In this document: one piece after another, positions 53,963 through 62,084 of the stretch
Numbering within the stretch: position 1 is the first letter of the stretch
Layout: every line of letters begins with the position of its first letter
Origin: JAFDYH01 sp049840875
Lineage (GTDB): Bacteria > Bacteroidota > Bacteroidia > Chitinophagales > Chitinophagaceae
Length of the DNA: 64,000 bases
Direction of reading: 5' to 3'
NCBI GenBank assembly: GCA_049840875.1
Contig: JASGJE010000019.1
Span: 1 to 64,000 of the forward strand
Translations under genes and position numbers: made by a program
The notes under the pieces: generated by a model
What the model saw: the letters and a program-made list of their open reading frames with translations, nothing else
What the model was told of the DNA's origin: nothing
The model's database searches: none

Positions 53963-56038
53963 TTACTTCATAACCGGAAAAGCCGTTATTCTCAATCTTG
54001 CCGCTCCCATTGGTATTAACTCTATTTCTTCCTGTTTTGTATCAGCCGCTACGGGACTTTGGGGCAACACATCACACAATCCATATCGGTCGAGTGTCCA
54101 CCACGGAATTATTTTGCCTGTAGTCTTCACCATTAGTGGCACTGCATCTGGTGTAAAAGGATAATCAGTAGCTGGCCAATCTTTTTTTACAATGGTAAAT
54201 TGTTTGTCACCCGAATTTTCATCAAGCAATAGTCCATAGTTCCAGCTACTGGCGGGGTAAATTTCAAAGGATGGCCATTTACTTTGATCCGCATCCGGCC
54301 GCCACTTTGAGTCGTAGATGGCTGTTTCCTTACTATCCATTTTTTTATACGCTTCAGTAATCTTTAATGATAGCGTTAATGGACCGTATTCAACACTTAC
54401 ACTGTTTTTATTTTTCGCCCATTCTTTTACACGTATTTGCATTGGTAGTTTCAATTCCACAATATCGCCTTGTTTCCACTTATTCATTAAGCGGATATAA
54501 GACCCCGCATTTGCTTTGACCCCAGATGAAATTCCATTTACGCTTACTAAAGCATTTTCACACCAGCCTGGTACCCGCAGGTAAAGAGGAAACTCGGTGA
54601 TGCCGTTTGTATTGATTTCTAATTTTACTGTTTCGTCGAAAGGATAGTTCGTTGTTTGTTTTACCGTAATCGTATTTCCTTTACCGACTTTGGCAGTCAC
54701 CTCACTATTATTATAAAATATGGCTGCAATACCGTTATCCGGCGTAGCCATCCAAAGATGTTCAGCATAATAAGGCCAACCCTGAGCATGATTATGCTGG
54801 CAGCAACGGCTGCTGAATGGATTCATCATCAGGAAAGGGCCTTCGTTTTGAATACCGGGTGAATGATTGCGACTGTCACTCATTACCATATTCGGCGCTG
54901 TGAGATAACGCAATGATCTGAAATCCGGCATGAATGCAGCGGGGTATGTATTGAAAGCAACGTCTTCACAGTTATCAGCCCATAAGGGATCGCCTGTAAT
55001 AGAAGTTAGTATTTCATCTGATGCCATTTGTTCTACCATGCCGCATGTTTCAACTGCCTGCCGGGGATCATCATAGCCTTCTCTTGCATTTTCATCAGCG
55101 CCGTACATGCCTCCGGGTACTTGCCCGTATAGCTTGCGAATGAGGTAATAGTCATTGTACGTTGCATTAAGGAACATACTATCTTTTGCCTGCATGTAAA
55201 AAGTAGCTGGTTCGCGGAAACACTGTGCAACGTTTACATTATGCCAGTTGGGTAATTTATCTTTCTGCGTCCAGTCTGCTGTATTGCGATGAACCTTCTT
55301 TGCGAGATCGAGCAACCATTTATCACCCGTCCTGTTATACAACCAGTAAATACTGAAAAGATTATCACCACCGCGACTGTTTTCCCAATATAACTTCAAT
55401 AGTTTTTCATCAGGAACTGTTGTTTGCCATTTAAAATACTTCGTCATGAACGGAATCACACGAGGATCCTTACTGTATTCGTAATACGATTGCATGCACC
55501 ACAGCATAATCATGTTTGGCCATAAATCTGGCGATGCACCGTCATTATTGTTCTGATGTTCTTTTTCAATAACACTCGGCCCGAAGTAGCCATCCGGCCG
55601 CTGGCTTTGGAAAACTTTTTCCAACCATAGTTTCGTTTCGGCAATTATTTTTTCATCGTTTAAAATATAGCCAAGATCGCCATAGCCTTTTAACCAGTAT
55701 GGTACTTCTTCCCAACCATGGTCACCCTGGCCATTTCCGCTGAACCACGCGTTATTTTTTTTGTCCAACCATGCGCTGATATTTCCCAGTTCGCCGGTTA
55801 AGCCATCACGTTGGAGTTCGAGATATTTAAGAATCCATCCCTTCGGTTTAATACTGCCGATCGGCAACTTGATAAAGTGCAGCGATGTCAGCGGCATTTT
55901 ATTGGCCACATAATACTTGTTAGACATTGTTGTTGCAGTGCGTGAAACGGTTGTTACCTGCAAATAATTTTTCTGGGCGTTGGATTTATTGCTGATTAAA
56001 ATAACTGTACAGGCAAGAATGAATAACCGGCATTTCAT
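53963..56038 (-). CDS. Beta-L-arabinofuranosidase-like protein (GH127 family)
   Basis: A 691-residue protein with a signal peptide and the DUF1680 fold of GH127. The zinc-thiolate site is visible: VETCGMVEQ (Glu330, Cys332) and SRCCQHNHAQGW (Cys412, Cys413), matching the Glu/Cys/Cys-Cys ligands of the Bifidobacterium enzyme HypBA1. A likely acid/base Glu lies at 316 or 320. Family members remove beta-L-arabinofuranose from plant arabinans and glycoproteins. The precise linkage is unknown. Neighbours are an esterase, a GH172 protein and a helical-barrel protein, forming a carbohydrate cluster. Confidence 0.85.
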   Translation of the reverse strand: MKCRLFILACTVILISNKSNAQKNYLQVTTVSRTATTMSNKYYVANKMPLTSLHFIKLPIGSIKPKGWILKYLELQRDGLTGELGNISAWLDKKNNAWFSGNGQGDHGWEEVPYWLKGYGDLGYILNDEKIIAETKLWLEKVFQSQRPDGYFGPSVIEKEHQNNNDGASPDLWPNMIMLWCMQSYYEYSKDPRVIPFMTKYFKWQTTVPDEKLLKLYWENSRGGDNLFSIYWLYNRTGDKWLLDLAKKVHRNTADWTQKDKLPNWHNVNVAQCFREPATFYMQAKDSMFLNATYNDYYLIRKLYGQVPGGMYGADENAREGYDDPRQAVETCGMVEQMASDEILTSITGDPLWADNCEDVAFNTYPAAFMPDFRSLRYLTAPNMVMSDSRNHSPGIQNEGPFLMMNPFSSRCCQHNHAQGWPYYAEHLWMATPDNGIAAIFYNNSEVTAKVGKGNTITVKQTTNYPFDETVKLEINTNGITEFPLYLRVPGWCENALVSVNGISSGVKANAGSYIRLMNKWKQGDIVELKLPMQIRVKEWAKNKNSVSVEYGPLTLSLKITEAYKKMDSKETAIYDSKWRPDADQSKWPSFEIYPASSWNYGLLLDENSGDKQFTIVKKDWPATDYPFTPDAVPLMVKTTGKIIPWWTLDRYGLCDVLPQSPVAADTKQEEIELIPMGAARLRITAFPVMK

Positions 56039-56137
56039 TATCTCAGGTTTAAATAAAATTATAAGAGACGTGTAAGATAACAGTATCCTGTTAAACGAGT
56101 GTACTGTTCATAATATCCCAATGATAATTGAATAGAA

Positions 56138-57058
56138 TTATTGCATATGCTGCTGTAAAAACCTGAATAGATCATTGCGTATCGATTCTGCATCAAACAT
56201 TTCTCCATAGTGCGGAGCGCCAGGCACCACAGTTAATTGGTTTTCTACACCAACAGTTTTAAGCCATGAACTTAAAATAATAGACTGCGTATTAGGAACT
56301 GATTCGTCTTTTTCACCTTGCACTATAAAAAAAGGCGGATCGTTTTTATCAATATAAGTTACAGGGCTTGCCTTTCTACCAATATCAGGACGCTTCAGCG
56401 GCATAGCGCCCAGCAGCTTTGCTACTGCATTGCGATCATTATTTATCGCAGTATCTGTACTATTTGCCAGCATAATAAAATCCGAAGGGCCATAAAAGTC
56501 AAGTACGCAACGGATATTGAAATGGGGCTTTACGCCGCCTGCATAAAAATCCGTTATGTTATTATTGTTCGATAGGCCAAGAAGTGAAGCAAGATGTCCG
56601 CCGGCTGAAAAACCAATCAAAGCAATACGCTTATTATCGATATTGAATTCGCCGGCATGTTGATACAAGTATTCGATGGCCTGGTTACAATCCTGTATCT
56701 GCGCCGGAAATACAGCTTCCGTGCTATACCGGTAATCAATAGACGCAAACGCATAGCCATTCTCGATAAAACCTTTTACTGTATTTTTCATATAGCTCAT
56801 GTCAGCGTATTTATCGTTCAGCATCCAGGCGCCGCCATGAATCCAGACTACCAGTGGCAATTTCCCTTTTTGCTCTTTGGGAAGATATATGTCGAGCAGA
56901 TGTTTTTTATGGGAATCGTTGGCATAGGGAATATTGCTATGCATCACAGTACCTTCCGGAAAGATTTTTTGTACGGGAGAATTTTGAGCAAACAACATTG
57001 TACAACCACAAAAGCTAAGAATTGTAAGTATTACATGACAAGCCATTCTGTTTTTCAT
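56138..57058 (-). CDS. Secreted alpha/beta hydrolase, BD-FAE-like esterase
   Basis: A 306-residue esterase with a signal peptide. Oxyanion motif HGGAW (74-78), Ser151 in GFSAGGH, Asp251 in GEKDESVP and His283 in APHYGE form the catalytic set. The family includes feruloyl and acetyl esterases acting on plant polysaccharides. It is 100 bp from the GH127 gene on the same strand and 85 bp from the divergent GH172 gene. Confidence 0.85.
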   Translation of the reverse strand: MKNRMACHVILTILSFCGCTMLFAQNSPVQKIFPEGTVMHSNIPYANDSHKKHLLDIYLPKEQKGKLPLVVWIHGGAWMLNDKYADMSYMKNTVKGFIENGYAFASIDYRYSTEAVFPAQIQDCNQAIEYLYQHAGEFNIDNKRIALIGFSAGGHLASLLGLSNNNNITDFYAGGVKPHFNIRCVLDFYGPSDFIMLANSTDTAINNDRNAVAKLLGAMPLKRPDIGRKASPVTYIDKNDPPFFIVQGEKDESVPNTQSIILSSWLKTVGVENQLTVVPGAPHYGEMFDAESIRNDLFRFLQQHMQ

Positions 57059-57142
57059 TCCTGAAATTTTATAAAATGAAAGTTAACAAAAAACCGGTGT
57101 GATAACATTTTAATTGATATTCGCTAACGAAACCACAGTCAT

Positions 57143-59092
57143 ATGAACAGGCTTATAACCACCATTCTATTGCTATTTTTGTTTTCTCCTGCTATTTACG
57201 CCCAGGGCACACATATTGGTTTGAAAGATATTCTTCATGAGATGAACGATCTTTCATCGTTGCCTGCGTATAAAACCGGTACCTACTCGGCGGAAGTATC
57301 TACTTATGACAGGACAGGGTTGAACGATGACGGCTTTAACGGAACGTATTCATTTGTCCGGCGAAATGCAGATAGTACCCTTGTATTGTTTGATGTGAAA
57401 GGACCGGGAGTAATCAACCGGATATGGACACCAACACCGTCTGATGACAGCCTTGATTTTTATATTGATGATACAACCAGGGCTGCGTTTACAATTTGTT
57501 ACCGCGATTTGTTTTCGGGGAAAGTATACCCTTTCGTTGCGCCTTTATGCGCCAATCAGCTTGGGGGTTTCTATTGCTATTTGCCTATTCCGTTTAATCT
57601 GTCCTGTAAAATAGTATTCAAAGGCAAAAGAACCATGTTTCACCAGATTGGTTACCGTCAATATCCTGCCGGAACAATAATTGACAAATTTCAGTTGCCG
57701 CTTCAACCACAGGAACAACAAGCATTGAATAAAATAAAATCAGCCTGGAGCAAAGAAGATATCACGGTGACGGACATGTACAAAGAAGGAATGAAGATCT
57801 CGACTCTCACAAAATCAGTGAAGATAAATCCAGGACAAACTGTTCCGGTTGTTGAAATAAAATCTGGCGGCAGAATTCTCGGGTTCGATTTAACGTCTTC
57901 AGTAAATGCTGAAAAGGTCGGCAAAGACATCGATCTCAAAATAACATGGGATGATGAAAAGATGGCGGCAGTATATTGCCCGATTGCAGATTTCTTTGGA
58001 TATGCATTTGGTAAACCATCGATGAAAAGTGTAGTGATCGGTTCCGATAAGGGAAGAAACTATTCTTATTTTCCGATGCCTTTCGATCGTTCTGCTAAGA
58101 TTGAGCTGGTTTACAGAGACAATGCTAAAAGTCTGCCAGTAACATTTCAATGCACTGTATATACCAACGATAAAAAAAGAGAGCAGGATAAAGAAGGTAA
58201 ATTTTATGCGTACTGGAAAAGAAATAACCCCGTACCAGACGGGCAGCCGCATGAAATGCTGAATATAAAAGGCAAAGGACATTTTGCAGGAACAGTTTTA
58301 CAGGCACAAGGATTAAAACCGGGAATGACTATATTCTTCGAAGGTGATGATTCCACGGTAGTGGATGGTTCATTAAGAATGCATGGAACCGGTTCAGAAG
58401 ATTTTTTTAATGGCGGCTGGTATGCATTGATGGATACCTGGGATGCAGCAATGAGTTTACCATTGTCCGGTTCATTAGAGTATTCATTACCGCTTTGTCG
58501 TACCGGCGGCTACCGCTTATTCATCAGCGATAAAGTATCGTTTGAAAAATCTTTTTTTCATTCGATTGAACATGGCCCGGAACATAATCTTGCGCCTGCA
58601 GATTATACTTCGGTTAGTTATTATTATTGCAGTCAACCAAATGAACAAATTGTTACACCATCAAATCTGAACACAAAAATTTATTACCCGGATACACTCA
58701 CATTATATCCTCAATTATTGAACATGACCGTAGGTGATGCGATAACGATTGATCCTAAATGGACATATCCCACCGGCGGAATGTCGTTTTATTTTACGGT
58801 AAAAAATGAAGGTGCACTGAGAATATCCTTAAAAGATATACCGGTTGGCAACTACAATATCTTTCTCGATTATGTCACTACACCGGAAAGCGCATCGTTT
58901 TCGGTATGGCAACGGCAAACGCAACTGAGCCAATGGATCGATGGATATAGTAAAGAAACGAACCGGCAGGAGATGAAAGAGATTGCGCCGGTTTCCATTA
59001 CGTCGTTGAATAACACTATTTCGTTTGGATTCAGAACGAACGGGAATAAAAACAAATTTATACTCAATAGAATTCTGCTCGTAAAAAAATAA
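57143..59092 (+). CDS. GH172 family (DUF2961) furanosidase
   Basis: A 649-residue secreted protein with signal peptide (MNRLITTILLLFLFSPAIYAQG). The DUF2961 elements YDRTGLNDDGFNGTYSF, GPGVINRIWTPTPSDDSL and LGGFYCYLPIPF lead to the catalytic pair: Glu400 in FFEGDDSTVVDGS and Glu419 in HGTGSEDFFNGGW. These align with the nucleophile and acid/base of the known alpha-D-fructofuranosidase/D-arabinofuranosidase enzymes. Substrate is a furanoside, exact type unknown. The next gene starts 2 bp after its stop. Confidence 0.82.
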   Translation: MNRLITTILLLFLFSPAIYAQGTHIGLKDILHEMNDLSSLPAYKTGTYSAEVSTYDRTGLNDDGFNGTYSFVRRNADSTLVLFDVKGPGVINRIWTPTPSDDSLDFYIDDTTRAAFTICYRDLFSGKVYPFVAPLCANQLGGFYCYLPIPFNLSCKIVFKGKRTMFHQIGYRQYPAGTIIDKFQLPLQPQEQQALNKIKSAWSKEDITVTDMYKEGMKISTLTKSVKINPGQTVPVVEIKSGGRILGFDLTSSVNAEKVGKDIDLKITWDDEKMAAVYCPIADFFGYAFGKPSMKSVVIGSDKGRNYSYFPMPFDRSAKIELVYRDNAKSLPVTFQCTVYTNDKKREQDKEGKFYAYWKRNNPVPDGQPHEMLNIKGKGHFAGTVLQAQGLKPGMTIFFEGDDSTVVDGSLRMHGTGSEDFFNGGWYALMDTWDAAMSLPLSGSLEYSLPLCRTGGYRLFISDKVSFEKSFFHSIEHGPEHNLAPADYTSVSYYYCSQPNEQIVTPSNLNTKIYYPDTLTLYPQLLNMTVGDAITIDPKWTYPTGGMSFYFTVKNEGALRISLKDIPVGNYNIFLDYVTTPESASFSVWQRQTQLSQWIDGYSKETNRQEMKEIAPVSITSLNNTISFGFRTNGNKNKFILNRILLVKK

Positions 59093-59094
59093 AT

Positions 59095-60717
59095 ATGCGT
59101 AAACAGAGCTCCTTGTTTGTTGTATCTCTTATGTTGCTGGTTCATGGTTATTCGCAACGAAAAGAGGTATTAATCTATCACCCGATTCAAACAGATAAAG
59201 ATGGAAAAATAGTTTCATGGTATGATCCCAATCCTGGTAAATCCTATGATCATGTCATTAAACAGGTTTGGAACTTCTGGGATACTATGCGTCGTGATAT
59301 GAACGGCCTTCCATATTATATGAATCACCAGGTATGGCGACCAACTATGAATGATCCAAGAGGTATTGGTGGCGATCAGCTATCGATGGCGCTTTCATCA
59401 TGGAGATTATTATATGCTTATACCGGCAATGAACGGGTGAAGTCGAATATGTTCTTTATGGCGGATTACTATTTATTGCATGGATTTACGCCGACGAATT
59501 CTAAATGGCCGGATATTCCTTTTCCCTATAACACGCTTATTTACTCAGGTATCTATGATGGAGATATGTGCGCCGGAAAAGATTTCGCACAACCTGATAA
59601 GGCCGGCTCATTTGGGTTGGAACTGATTCATGTGTATAAGATCAATGAAAATAAATTGTACCTGGAAGCTGCTGAAAAAATAGCGAATACACTGGCGACT
59701 CATATTACACCAGGAAATATCAATTATTCTCCAATGCCTTTTCGGGTAAATGTATTTAGCAATGAAATTGCTTTGTTAAAAGGTCGTCCTGCGACTGGTA
59801 CATGGATTGATACTGCGGGCTATACCAGTAACTGGGCGCCAACGATGCAATTGTTTTTGGATTTAATTGATCTGAAGGTCGGCGACGCCGGTGTGTATAA
59901 AAAGTCATTTGATATTTTGCTTGGCTGGATGAAGCAATACGCGATGAAAGAAAATAAATGGGGACCTTTCTTTGAGGATGTGGATTGGTATAGTGAAACA
60001 CAAATCAATGCAATGACATTCGCGAGATTCATTATGGAGCATCAACAGTTTTTTCCGGAATGGAAAACAGATGTACAAAAGATAATTACATGGATACACA
60101 AGAATTTTTCTAATGAAAGCTGGAAGAAGTATGGAGTTACTGTCACCAACGAACAATCTGCCTACCAGGCGGCGGGCAATAGTCATTCGGCAAGACAAGC
60201 TGCTGATGAATTATTGTTTGGAAGTTTAACAGGCGACACAAGTTTTTATGCTAATGCTGTTCGTGAATTAAACTGGGCAACCTACATGGTGGATTTTGAT
60301 GGCACAAATCGCTATCCCAAAGATGAACCATGGTTAACGGATGGTTATGGAGACTACGTGCGTCACTATTTGCGGGCAATGGATGTAGCGCCAGAGTTAA
60401 CACCACTGGCGGAAGATCATATCATTTCTTCAACAGCCGTTATTCAACAGGCAGACTATTCAGGTACGTTCAATAAGTTCATCTATTTCAATTTTCAGAA
60501 CATTGATAGCAATAAGGTGAATTTATTTTATCAAACTTTCGAGATCAGCGGAATTGAAAAAATTCGATTGAAAAAGAAACCGTCATCTGTTTTACTTGAT
60601 TACAAAGCAATCACGGAAAATAAAACCGGTGAAGGCTTTGAATGGAAGCCAATGCAAACCGGCGGACTACTTATAGTGAGAAGAGAAAATGGTCGCAAAG
60701 TCGTGTTAATGAAATAA
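59095..60717 (+). CDS. Secreted protein, predicted (alpha/alpha) barrel, unknown activity
   Basis: A 540-residue protein with a signal peptide. The body looks like an (alpha/alpha)6 toroid (DQLSMALSSWRLLYAYTGNERV, HVYKINENKLYLEAAEKIANTL, ELNWATYMVDFDGTNRYPKDEPW), as in unsaturated-glycuronyl hydrolases and GH88/GH105/GH127-like lyases and hydrolases. I cannot place it in a family. It is tightly linked to the GH172 gene, so it probably acts on the same glycan. Confidence 0.6.
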   Translation: MRKQSSLFVVSLMLLVHGYSQRKEVLIYHPIQTDKDGKIVSWYDPNPGKSYDHVIKQVWNFWDTMRRDMNGLPYYMNHQVWRPTMNDPRGIGGDQLSMALSSWRLLYAYTGNERVKSNMFFMADYYLLHGFTPTNSKWPDIPFPYNTLIYSGIYDGDMCAGKDFAQPDKAGSFGLELIHVYKINENKLYLEAAEKIANTLATHITPGNINYSPMPFRVNVFSNEIALLKGRPATGTWIDTAGYTSNWAPTMQLFLDLIDLKVGDAGVYKKSFDILLGWMKQYAMKENKWGPFFEDVDWYSETQINAMTFARFIMEHQQFFPEWKTDVQKIITWIHKNFSNESWKKYGVTVTNEQSAYQAAGNSHSARQAADELLFGSLTGDTSFYANAVRELNWATYMVDFDGTNRYPKDEPWLTDGYGDYVRHYLRAMDVAPELTPLAEDHIISSTAVIQQADYSGTFNKFIYFNFQNIDSNKVNLFYQTFEISGIEKIRLKKKPSSVLLDYKAITENKTGEGFEWKPMQTGGLLIVRRENGRKVVLMK

Positions 60718-60730
60718 GCTTCGATGAGTT

Positions 60731-61819
60731 TTATTTTACAAAATGATAACCGATTCCAATAGTAGGGTAGTGGGCAAATAATTCATAGCGCCAGTCGGCC
60801 TTTACCATCAGGCGATGCGTAATATAACCTTCAATACCTGCTGAAAAAATAACGCCTAATCCAGATCGTTTGTCGTCATTATACTTGCTGTCATAATCGT
60901 GTTGTGTTTTTGTTTCGATGTAATCCAGCGATAGGCCAGCATCAACGTAAGGTCGGATAATGCCCTGCGTAAAACTATATTGAATGGTCATCGGTATGCT
61001 TACTATATTCCTGTACTGTGCTTTTTCAGAAGTGGTAAGGTCAGAGATATTCTTTACAATATGCGTTCTTTTATTTGTCATGTAATTTATTCCTGTGTTC
61101 AACGAAGTATTATTGTCAAGCGCCGGAAGTGTAAACTTTGCGATAATCCTGCCTGTATATTCATATTTACTTCCTGCTATAAATCCACCGGCATAGGCAT
61201 AAAGTCCAAACCGGCTTTTATTCTTTTTATAAACGATTGCATTCTGCTCTGATGGTTGCAGGCAATCGTTTAAGCGGTTCACATAGTTCGACATATCTTT
61301 CTCTGTATAGCCGAGCCCATCCAATGACTTTCTGACTGCATCACAATTCACTGACAGAAAAAGAAGTTTATCCATATAATTCCCTTTCTCGCTTGAAAAG
61401 CCAAGGCTATTCGTATTGTCGTCGTATAAAAGATAGGTACTGTCGCGATAGGTATTGAGAACAAAAAATCGCTTATCCTGTTTCCAGAACATGTAAAGCC
61501 GGTAATAACCTTCGACCAATCGTTTTGCAAATCGTTCCTTTGGCAATGAATCCGCGGGGTCTGTAAATATGACTTTGTCATATGAATTACCTCCGGCATA
61601 TCCAAAGCTGGTTATATCTGTTAACGTATACGTTGCAGGCGATGAAGAAAGATCAGTGGAAAACAAAATGCGGTCTTCGATTCTCTTTTCGGTTGTCAGG
61701 GAAACATAGCCTTTTACAGTATCCTCACTTCTTTTAATGATAAAGCCCGGAACGAGTTTTTCCTGGGAAAATAAAAACAATGGGATAGCAAGAAACAATG
61801 ACAGAAGGAATTTTTTCAT
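60731..61819 (-). CDS. Outer-membrane beta-barrel-like protein
   Basis: A protein of about 362 residues. The signal peptide MKKFLLSLFLAIPLFLFSQ favours the start at 61819 over 61876. The C-terminal half has alternating hydrophobic strands ending in the aromatic pattern DWRYELFAHYPTIGIGYHF, as in porins of the outer-membrane barrel superfamily. The N-terminal part is a soluble domain. The function is unknown. It is convergent to the unknown barrel gene, 14 bp from its end. Confidence 0.7.
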   Translation of the reverse strand: MKKFLLSLFLAIPLFLFSQEKLVPGFIIKRSEDTVKGYVSLTTEKRIEDRILFSTDLSSSPATYTLTDITSFGYAGGNSYDKVIFTDPADSLPKERFAKRLVEGYYRLYMFWKQDKRFFVLNTYRDSTYLLYDDNTNSLGFSSEKGNYMDKLLFLSVNCDAVRKSLDGLGYTEKDMSNYVNRLNDCLQPSEQNAIVYKKNKSRFGLYAYAGGFIAGSKYEYTGRIIAKFTLPALDNNTSLNTGINYMTNKRTHIVKNISDLTTSEKAQYRNIVSIPMTIQYSFTQGIIRPYVDAGLSLDYIETKTQHDYDSKYNDDKRSGLGVIFSAGIEGYITHRLMVKADWRYELFAHYPTIGIGYHFVK

Positions 61820-62084
61820 ATGCAGACAGGTCTGGTGGTTAGACAAACAAAGTATTGAATATTTCAGATACTTCAAAAAGCTGTCGACTGTTTTACGTTG
61901 CTGATTTTTCGATACCCGGAATGCGGTTAACTTTCACGCTGTGGGTGATCTGCTTCAGAGTTGATATTGGTTTTTTTGGTAAATTAGTCTCGCCAAGCTT
62001 GAAAACGTAAAGTATTCCCGATCATTCTCCCCACCTTATAAAAACCTACCGGATTATTATTACCTGCATAAAACGATTTCAACA

